Origin: Nephromyces sp. MM_2019
Taxonomy: Eukaryota; Apicomplexa; Aconoidasida; Nephromycida
DNA: 64,000 nt
Assembly: GCA_015657535.1 (NCBI GenBank)
Contig: JADHZB010001535.1
Coordinates: 11,926-75,925, forward strand
Direction of reading: 5' to 3'
Part shown: piece by piece, positions 55,401 to 64,000 of the stretch
Layout: each line of letters opens with the position of its first letter
How positions within the stretch are numbered: the first letter of the stretch is position 1
Notes under the pieces: generated by a model
Database searches by the model: none
The model's input: only the letters and a program-made list of their open reading frames with translations
What the model was told of the DNA's origin: nothing
Position numbers and translations under genes: made by a program

Positions 55401-56899
55401 CCATTTTGAAAGTATTGCTTATCTTCTTACCTGATCCTCTAGTTTTTTAATTTACAGTAGCCATGCCATTCTCCTTGCCTTGTGCTTCGATTATAAGTTA
55501 TTCTGGGGTAAATCGGGTCTTTCTACTGTTTATCAGCTGCTTATCAAAGCTATCTATAGCTCAGTTTACTATGCTCTATGCACGTTTTTGATATAGCGGT
55601 CACAAGTGGTGCCGTTGTGTATTTCCGTTATTTTATCTGATTTTATAAGTTTTATTATGCTCGCTTATAATGATGATTGGATTTTCTAATTACACGCGGA
55701 TATTTGTCTCAGCATAATAAAGACAACTGGCTATAGCTCCATCTTTAGTCCACTGTATATATAAATTCAGTTTAGCTCTTTTTTAACATTAATCTGGCTT
55801 GAATTAGATAATGTGGTTGGTTGCTGTTTTGGACCTCAGCCAAACTTTATGTTTAAGGCTTCAAGTTTTTATGAAGAGCTTTATCTAGAAGTCGAATCTT
55901 GCTAATACTAGTCCGTTTCTGTATCACTACTTTACTTTGCGCGAAGGTCAAAATACGTACGCTCTAAATCTCTTAGATGGCCTCCTCCAACTAGATCCTT
56001 TGAGGAGAACTACGGCACAAGCAGTGAGTTATCTTTTCGAACTAGAGCTAGCCTTTCGCAGATAGCTGCGCTAACACCTTTTTTTAATTTACTATTTATA
56101 GTAATAAGCATTTGTATTGTTTTTTTTTCTATTACGCTCAAAAACTGAAGTCTCCGGAGCTGGTGCTATTTATTTAATATATCTTTGGATTCAGTATTTT
56201 TTGTTGTTACAATATGTACCTCACTTATTCCAGAAGATTGCGAAAACCGGCTCTTTAAGAGAATTTGGTTAACCCAGAGGCTGGCTTGCTTTTCAGTGTT
56301 TCTTATGAGTTCCTTATCTATTTCATGACTTCTCTTAAATGGTAACGCTATATTACTTGATGATAATGACCGCTCCGAAGCGAAAGATAATTTCGCTATG
56401 CTTTACCACAAGCCGGAGCTGGTATCTTAGCTTAAGCCGCAGAGTTTAGTATATCATGTGATATTTTCGATTCCGCCGAAATATTGTATATTGAAGGATT
56501 TACATTATGCTTCTAAAAAAATTGGAGCAAAAGTTATCGTAACTTGTTTCTAGGCTTTGGGGCGTAATTTATTTTCTTTGTATAGAAATTTCATATCTTT
56601 GCATGACTCTATCAAATGGATAATCATATGGCTTTGAAAAAATGTTTTTGGTCTAATTTTAGAGGCGTTCTTCGCGTTCTGCAATTTCCTTGGGGTTCAT
56701 GTATGTTTGAAATTTTTCGCTTATTCTTTATGAGATAGTTAAGCAAGGACTATATTACATCACTGCGTAAATTTGAAAATTAAAATGTGAACAACTGAAC
56801 TTTTGTTGTTTTACATAGGCACTGGGCCACCCATACTTTTCACAGTTACCCCTCGCTTGTTCCCCAAAGGAGCTCCCACTCGACTTCCTACACTTTTGA
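46452..56899 (+). CDS. MRK: CDK7/MRK-like cyclin-dependent kinase (11 exons)
   Basis: Exons are 46452-46707, 48138-48189, 49151-49301, 49967-50105, 51180-51422, 52124-52178, 52509-52545, 54261-54311, 55176-55248, 55947-56023 and 56819-56899. All joins agree in phase and encode 404 residues. An N-terminal extension of about 80 residues precedes the kinase domain: Gly loop GEGTYGKVVKA, VAIKKV with the catalytic Lys, the PSTAIRE-equivalent helix MHFTTLREIKIMREI, HRDLSTANVFLN, DFGLSR, then an insert of about 30 residues before KVVTLWYRSPELLFGARRYG, IDMWSVGCIFGELLKG, and a C-lobe ending FLHF-stop. ELLFGARRYG and CGTPSSTNWP are CDK7-like. The HRDLSxAN catalytic loop and activation-loop insert resemble apicomplexan MRK, a CAK-like kinase proposed to bind a cyclin H/MAT1-type partner. 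The catalytic-loop Lys of HRDLKxxN is Ser here. Confidence 0.92.
47838..47955 (+). repeat. Degenerate TTTRGTATRTGGTAGTGT repeat in kinase intron 1
   Basis: About ten imperfect copies of a unit of roughly 10 bp (TGGTAGTGTG, TTTAGTATGC and similar) run in tandem in the first intron of the kinase gene, with a purine/TG bias unlike the rest of the intron. Confidence 0.6.
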
Positions 56900-58302
56900 C
56901 ATGCATGCGAAGTTCCCCATGAAATTCCAGAGTCTCCCTTGTGCTATATGGCACCCTAGCTTCGTTTAGTGTCGTTTCAACATGAGTTAACTTTGTCTGT
57001 TTAGCCTCACAATTGGTCCATGAAAGGGAAGTGCATGTTGCTGGAAGGTTCTTGTTGAAACCCGAAGTTTCTTGTATTGAAGTTAAAATTTTACTTCCAC
57101 ACCTAGAACCTAATAAGGTTCTTTAGCACTCTTTTTCGAGGGCGTTGAAACCCTTTATGTGTAAGATACACCACTGTCCGAAAAGCAGAAAAATAGTGAT
57201 TAATATCTTTTTAAAAGCCATAGCAGTAGGGGTGAAGAAGTAAAAATAAATTTTATGTGCAGCGCGATGGCTGATGTATTTTCAACTACTTAAAATGGGT
57301 AGAAATGTATGGAAGAATATTAATGATGTTCAGGAGGTAATTGATTGGCAAAGGCTAAGTTCTCGAAAGGTACTAAGGTTACTTGATTGATGCCTGAAAA
57401 GTACTCTACATTTAAGGCGCAATATAATAGATTATTATGAATAATATTTCATAGAATGAGATTTAAAGGAGCTGCCAGTGCTTTAGTATGTTTCTCTGAG
57501 CATAATTAGTTCGCTGCGGGTTGCAGGATACATTATGCTTTATGGATTCTGCAATGTGTTTACCGTTGTCTTTTTTTGTAGCGGGGTAGTTATTGGCACC
57601 TAATTATTTGCAGAGCTTTCCTCTTGGAAACTAACTGCTAGGTATTTTGGGCCGTCAATTTGTCCCAGAAATGCGATAATCTTTTCATTCCCTTTGTAAA
57701 TAGAAAGCGATGTTGGTATAAAGCATTCATTTTATCCTTTGGACTGTAAAAAATTAAACCTTAGACGAAGCTTTCATTTGCAAAGAAGTTTAAGTTGGGT
57801 ACCTATTATGTAAAAAGTATTTAAGGAACTTTGCATGCGGTTGCTTGCTGCCGAGGCATTATCCAGCTTTTACGATGCAAGAGCACTATAGCTAATGCAC
57901 ACTGAAGTTGGATCAGAATTTGTTTTTTTTACTGAATTTTCTACGCCTAATATAAATCTGTTGGGCTATTTACAGTACTGAGCTATTTTTCGGCTCATTC
58001 CCATTAGAAGCATGGCAAGGGATTCCATGCTAGACAAGTCGAAGGTACTTTGAATGCCTCGAATACCTTGTTTTAACCAATTTTTCCGCGTGGCAGGATG
58101 GTATTGTCTTTCCTAATTTTGCAAGGAGGCAAGCGATAGCATTTGCTGAAATAGTGCGGCTTGCCAAGTTACCATAATTGGAGGATGTGGCACCGCGTTG
58201 CTTTTGCATTGCGCTAATTGACTTGCGGCGGTCGCTGGTGTTAGCCGCCCCGCGCTCTATGCTACGCCAACATATAGCGATCTAATTTCGTTGCCGGCAA
58301 GA
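56900..58302. other. Spacer after the kinase gene
   Basis: Plus-strand 3' untranslated sequence followed by AT-rich spacer. No exon with splice support was seen. Confidence 0.45.
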
Positions 58303-58915
58303 CTAATGCTGAATTTCTATGAAAGTGAAAATAGGGGAAAATCGCATTTTACAAACCGAAGCAGCTTCTACAGTAGCGCTTATGCGGAATCTCCCTCTGC
58401 AAAAATGTCTGCACGTCCCTGCGTTTCCTTCAGAAAAGGAATTGGCCATTAAATAACTGCGAAGCGCTTCCCGCCGCAGATTATCCAGCACTAGAACCTT
58501 AATTCCTTCTTTAACCATATTTGCTATATTGTGCGACGATGCATATTTTAACCTAAGCCTAAATTTAATATCCTGACTAAGTTTATTTTCTCTCATTAGA
58601 GTCGCCTTTGGTTGAAACAGTACCTTATTTTATTGGTATCTATACCGCCCCAATGCTGGCGGAGTGTGGCATCTATCCCACACACTGTAGCGGTCGACTG
58701 GATGATGTCACCTGTGAAATGAGGCTACACTACCTAAGTGCATTACAACTTTCCACTTCATCCCAGCTCATAGCTATTAAATAGAAAATGAAATGCACTT
58801 TGCCTTCAGCTGAGACCCATTCGCGCTTGTACAGGGAAGTTTGCTTCGATCTGGTTTTAATATATGCATTAAGGCTAGAGGGGATGCTAATTGCCTTGTA
58901 TAACTTAAATGGCAA
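58303..58915 (-). CDS. Unidentified protein, probably two exons
   Basis: The minus-strand first exon begins at 58915 (ATG) and reads MPFKLYKAISIPSSLNAYIK, then KREWVSAEGKVHFIFYLIAM and SWDEVESCNAL, up to a GTAGTG donor near 58731. A second segment ending at 58303 reads NKLSQDIKFRLRLKYASSHN, then VKEGIKVLVLDNLRREALRS and SATVEAASVCKM, stopping after FIEIQH. A weak acceptor near 58592 joins them in phase. The predicted protein is basic with no recognised domain. Its start faces the plus-strand gene at 59112, so the two probably share a divergent promoter of about 200 bp. Confidence 0.4.
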
Positions 58916-59111
58916 ATATCTGCCTCAAAAATTTACTCTGATGATCCCCCCTTAACAGGTGCAAGTATCTCACAGTGCGCTTACGATATTTCTGTCACTC
59001 ATATTTCAATGAACTGAATACATCCCTCTTCGCAGAGGAGACTGCAAGTGCTACGCGCGCGAAAAACGCGCCTGATATTGCAATAAGCTGGGCGAATCAA
59101 GGAATACAACG

Positions 59112-62100
59112 ATGTCTATCGCAGCTTTCGCTTCACAAGTGGAAGCGGACATAAATTTGCTGAAAGAGGTGCTCCTGGTCAGCAAAGCTATCGAATCAAA
59201 GTTGATAAAACCTAATGAAGTGCAAAGCGTTTCGCGACTACCTAGGTTGTACATTGAAATTCTTGGAAGAAGCGAGGAACTATCCATCATTAACAATGGT
59301 GCAGAAGATACTCTCGAGTGGTTGAGCACCTTAACCATGGAAGCGCAGGATCTGCTGCTTCTCAGTGCACTAGCAATGAAAGGAATAATGGAGCCTAATT
59401 TTCATGGTAACGAGCACATTTGGGCCACTTTTATAAGCGAGGTATACTTGGGCTTAGGTTTAACAAAAATATCTCCTGCTGCTGTTAGAATCAGTAGCCA
59501 TCTTCGGATGAAGAGAGGCCATCAAACAACACGGGCTCATGGTGCTAATGAGGCTACCTCTGAAGGAGACACACTTTCATCCTGGAAACGCTGCGGAACT
59601 ACGAACAGCGCAGGTACATACAAAGATTATGACCAATTCTTTACCGATATCGAATATTTCTGTTGAGTGTGTATTATTCGGAGAGGGTGCATACATAGCC
59701 AGCCTTAAAGTCGTTAACAACTTAAGATACCTGCCGCTAATAACAACCCTAGGCATGTTCTGCTTTTGGATTCAATGTTAGTACAGCATGCCCGCTTGCG
59801 GCATATTTGTACGCAATATGTGATGTAGTAGCCAGCTGGCCTTAGCGCCAAAGCGGCTGTTTTATATATAATAAAAGTAGAATCGTAACATTAAGTGCAC
59901 CACCAGGCAGTTAGATTTAATGTTTTATAAGGCATACTCGGTACGCAGATCATTAGACTTGGGATTATATGGTGCTTGAAACTGCTGGATGAGGTGGTGC
60001 TCAGTTTCAAGCACCATACACTCCCAGACCTCAACACAGCTCCTGTCGGTACGATCTTCTGAGAGCTTCACAAAACATAAAACGATATAGCACCTTTGAT
60101 TTACATTCTCAAGCACCCGTAGAGAATAAGCATTATATATTTTTTCTTATATTTAGTATATCATATTCACCTGCCATGCACTCATCATTCAAATGTGCTT
60201 GTCATGATTCTTATACTAAAACTATTTGATGATGAGCTCTTTGGTTAACTCTAAGCATGGGAAATAGTGAAATACCTTGGTTATGATGACATGACACTTA
60301 TAGAAGTCTTTTTACCAGTGGAATCAGGCAGTGGGTCAGGAAAAGCATTGTCTAATTTTGCTGTCAAGTGCTCATACTCCTATAATATTCGTACCCAGAG
60401 AGTTTGCTCGATACGAAAATGTGAAAAAAGAATCCATAGGTATGGCATCATCATTATCGCGTAACTCCTGCTATAAACTTAGGGTTATATCTAAAGAAGG
60501 AATTAATTAAAAGCCTAGCCATTGCGCAAGAAAGGCAATATGCTAGGGACTGAGTACACTGCATGGCTCCACGCAATGATATATAATACTTCTCCATCTT
60601 AGCAGCCTAACACAGCCGGCTTGATTCTATGTCCTTTGCACAGATTGTCAAAATTTTCAAAATAATGGTGCGATACGGAATAATTACAACGAAAGTGATG
60701 GCCCAAAGATAGTATGTTTGAGGTTTAAACTAAGCTTTGACAAAATCATAGAATCCATGCTGAATATACAAAAACTGCTGGTGACATTTCCGTTGAATAC
60801 ACATGCAATAATATCCATTTCTTTAAATTTAATGACAGTGCCACATCCTACCTTATTGATTTCTTAGGTTTATAATATACTAAATGGCACAGCAAAAGCC
60901 GAAAAATTTCAATTACTGGAGGTAACATATTTGTTTGCCTGCTGAAATATTTCACTAAATTTTTTGTAGGGGTAAATAAAAAGTAATGCGGACTTCACGT
61001 AATATATTATTTTGTTTATTTCGAATTTGTGTATAATTTTCCAGGACTCAGCGCAGCTCCTTCATAGTATCCAAATGAATTTTTTTCAACCAAGCGAGTA
61101 CAGAGAGCATATTAAAATTTCATTAAAAGTAAAAAATCACTTGGATTTAAATCCTAGAGTCGTATTGAGTTAGGTTTTTCTTTACTATACTTAAAAATGA
61201 AAAAGATTCGTTTTAAAAAACAACTCGCCTAATTATTTTTAAGAAATCAAAAATTGCCCATCATGCCATGTCATAAAAAGCACAATTTCGAGTCTGCAAC
61301 GAGGAATCTTGAACGCTGTACCTTAGCTATACAGGGGGAACTCTACCAGCGGCTGATGGAATGGCTTACAAAATATTGGATCGAATATCGAAAATTGCCA
61401 GTGGAACTTCCTAGGCCACTTAGTTCGACCGTTGCATCTTTGAATATTCCCAACAGCGAGAGGAACATTATTGAAAATCAAAAGTGAGCTGTGTAGTTTA
61501 ATCGCTATCATGTAGCGTAAAACCTGCCGCCATATCCCGTTTTTATATAATCTAGAGACGTAAAATTTCTTTTCCACTATAATTTTCAATTATAAATGTT
61601 TGGTAAAAAAAGGCACGCTTTAGAATATATGCTTGCAAGGTAAAAGTTATTATGGTAAAATTTTCGCTAGTCTTGTGAAATTCTTACCCTTATCAAGGTG
61701 CTAGAAATCGAGCAATTAGATTTAAAATACAAAATATTTACGTCTGATATAAGCCTTCAAGTTTTTCCCCTGAATTTCATCTTCTTATGCCGGTATTAAG
61801 GATGCAGATTTAGCGGTCTAAGACAAAAAAAGAATGGCCAGATCTTAAGAAAGCTTCAAAATATGTTTATGTAGCTATGAAAAATATTTCATAAAAAATG
61901 TGCGCTTGGTTGCTTACAATAGATAGTAAAAGAAACGCTTAATGTAAGTGATCCAATGGGTCATGAAGGACAACGCAGCGCTTAGAAGCTGTAAAGGTAC
62001 AATAGCAGCGAAAAGAAGGAATGATATAAACTAAGCCAAGAGCTATACGTTAAAACTAGAAAGCAAAATTAAGTAGCCGAAATAATTTATTATCGTAAAT

Positions 62101-63252
62101 AAAAGTTCTATACAATTTTTGTATAGTAGCAGAAGCAAAATGGTTCCAGCTACCAATGTCAAAGAAGAGAAGGGAAAGAAACAAAAGGACACTCTCCGAA
62201 AAAAAAGAGACAAGGAAGGTAAATGCACTTCCACCGTTCAGCACCTTTTGGAATTAATGGAAGGAATCCAAAGCAGGTTGAAAGCTTACCAACAAGTTAG
62301 CGAGGGGAGAAAATATTCTCTTCCGCAGCAGGAAGAAAAGATCACAGCGATAAAAAGTATGTGTAGTACCGCATCTGGTACTATCCCAAAAGCACCGAAA
62401 CCTCAACCAAAAGTTACAGAACCAAAAAAAGCCCTGCTATCAGCAAAGGACAAGGCCCAAGGCAGACGAGAAAATCGCATAGAAATAGGATCATCCTCAA
62501 GTGATACTATATACCTAGGAACTTTAAGTTCAATTTTTTCCGAGAACTTCAATGAAAAACAAAATGAAAGTATAGCAAAGGAGTTACTAGCTATAGAAAA
62601 TAGAGTAAGCGAAAGAATTGCTATTGAGATTGGAGAGTTCAAGCCGACGGCGAAGATGTATCGTACCTATCTTAGGAGAAGAAAGGCGCAGCAAAAAAAA
62701 AATTTATCGAAAAAACAAAAGGAGGGCCAAAAAGGGAAGAATCTAGTGAACTGCTGCCAGCATCGAGTGGATAGCTTAAATTATGAAGAAGAAACCCTTG
62801 AGAAGTATAAGGAGCTTCCGCAGGATGTAGCAGAAGATATGCGTTGTCTATCGCGGCAAAGCTTCTGCAATAACATTTCTTGGAAGACCATTACTTTAAA
62901 GGATTTCATTACAGAAAATGTAATAACAGTCAATTCAGTGGACTTGGGGAAAGCCATGGCAAAAAATACTTTGGGAAGTGGTAAAAAGTCCACTTCGATT
63001 CGGCCACTCGCCGGCAACGCTAAAAAAGTTGTCACTAAAGATTCGTCGACCTCGGCAGCAAAAAAGCGCAATGAGGGGCCAAAGATAGCTTCAAAAACTA
63101 ACGGTTCTCCAGCTTTGCCCGAGATGACCTATGAGGTTAAAGAAAAAATTACAGAGGGAGTCGGTCTGCCTTTGCGGTCGGATATTCTGTGTTCTAAGAT
63201 GGACAACGCCCCGTGCTCTTGTCTTATTTCTGGATTCCCAGGTGATATCTAA
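59112..63252 (+). CDS. Unidentified Lys-rich protein of about 677 aa (4 exons)
   Basis: Exons 59112-59613, 60268-60439, 61244-61483 and 62133-63252 join in correct phase (donors GTACAT, GTATGG, GTGAGC). The product begins MSIAAFASQVEADINLLKEV, with a helical N-terminus (LEWLSTLTMEAQDLLLLSAL). The middle has KYLGYDDMTLIEVFLPVESG and LAIQGELYQRLMEWLTKYWI. The C-terminal exon of 369 codons is Lys/Ser-rich and basic (EEKGKKQKDTLRKKRDKEGK, RRRKAQQKKNLSKKQKE) and ends SGFPGDI-stop. A GTGATA donor-like site at 63242 leaves open a further exon. Basic clusters suggest a nuclear or nucleolar protein, but no family is recognised. The large terminal exon is unusual among the intron-dense neighbours. Confidence 0.55.
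59968..60018. repeat. 17-bp perfect inverted repeat, hairpin-forming
   Basis: TATGGTGCTTGAAACTG (59968-59984) and its exact reverse complement (60002-60018) flank a 17-base loop. The hairpin lies in the first intron of the Lys-rich protein gene. On the minus strand it sits inside a 63-codon ORF (59925-60116), which is probably incidental. Confidence 0.9.
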
Positions 63253-64000
63253 CTAAACTACCTTCGTAATTGGACGGGTTGTGCTGCATAGAGCGCAACA
63301 GCTCTATCACATCATTTCATATGCCTGTTTTAAAGGCTAAATAAATATAAACACTTTGGTCTATTAAAGTAATCTGTGTGCCCAAGTCTTTTAGCCCCCA
63401 CTTTTAAAAATAAATTTTTTCCGCCACCCTGAGATGGCTGCACATCGCCTTGCATGCAGCTCATGCACTGAATATCTTTTTTATATCAATGCACGCAGCA
63501 AGTTCTGTCAATTATTTCTGCCTACTAAGTTGTTATCACTATTTTGTAGCAGTACACAAAATCCATCAATCCATAACGAGTATAATAAAAAATGAACTAA
63601 TGGAATTAACCTGGAACATACTTGGAATGTTATAGTGATATTTAAAAACATCAGATGTAATACAGAGATGATGCGAGCGAGTTAGGGTGTCATTATCCCT
63701 GCGCTTCACTTGTACGATTATTCCTTTTAAATATCGTTCCATTGATATGGAAAGCTTCTTGCTATGAAGGCAGGGATTTAATATAGTATTCTACGCTAAG
63801 ATGCTATAAAAACTAGTTTTTTACTGGAAAACCTGCATGCACGCAAAGATGCAATTTAAAGCGCTGCATGTTTACCCTAAATAGCACGCACAAGATGATA
63901 CAACTTTTTCAACCTATGTAGGCAGCGGAAAAAAAATGCTCATAGCAGCTATTGCCAATGATGTGCAAGCTAGGGTTATCAGTATAACACAACTCATGGA
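63253..64000. other. Downstream spacer to window end
   Basis: AT-rich sequence after the stop at 63252, with AATAAA-type signals near 63340 and 63409 and repeated GCATGCA-like words near 63452-63490. No supported gene was seen. Confidence 0.4.

Overview
The window is nuclear DNA from an intron-rich protist, most likely an apicomplexan. Genes are split by many GT-AG introns with strong GTAAGT/GTGAGT donors, all three standard stop codons are used, and composition is AT-leaning. The best taxonomic clue is a CDK7-like kinase at 46.45-56.90 kb: it has HRDLSTAN in place of HRDLKPxN and an insertion between DFGLSR and KVVTLWYRSPE, as I recall for the apicomplexan MRK kinases. I cannot name the species. 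No rRNA, tRNA, CRISPR array or bacterial-type operon was recognised.

There are two compositional domains. From 1 to about 14.8 kb, introns and spacers are saturated with short TG or CA dinucleotide runs that switch strand, and a near-palindromic motif around GTGTACGTACAC recurs. This part carries a multi-pass membrane protein gene (+, 659-8441), several short-exon minus-strand genes of unknown function (9.2-11.5 kb) and a SNAP-25/SNAP-29-like Qbc-SNARE gene (-, 12087-14966). A 38-bp minisatellite at 16.47-16.65 kb lies just beyond it. The remainder lacks the TG/CA texture and is richer in A and T.

The second domain holds: a histone-fold protein (-, 20.8-21.5 kb); a small putative membrane protein (+, 22085-23045); a Cys-rich type I membrane protein (+, 24066-25638); a run of unassigned minus-strand ORFs (25.6-28.2 kb); a YggS/PLPBP pyridoxal-phosphate homeostasis protein (+, 28781-32468); the PIG-A GlcNAc-transferase subunit of GPI-anchor synthesis (-, 35598-43553, with one GC-AG intron); a 107-aa unknown gene (-, 43733-44673); the MRK-type kinase (+, 46452-56899); a two-exon unknown gene (-, 58303-58915); and a four-exon gene for a Lys-rich protein of about 677 aa (+, 59112-63252).

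The recognised genes are unrelated housekeeping functions (membrane fusion, vitamin B6 homeostasis, GPI anchors, cell cycle or transcription, chromatin or DNA replication), each with its own promoter region. Gene models were built by hand by matching reading frame and intron phase across splice sites. Most exon joins in the main genes are phase-consistent; unresolved ends are stated in each entry.
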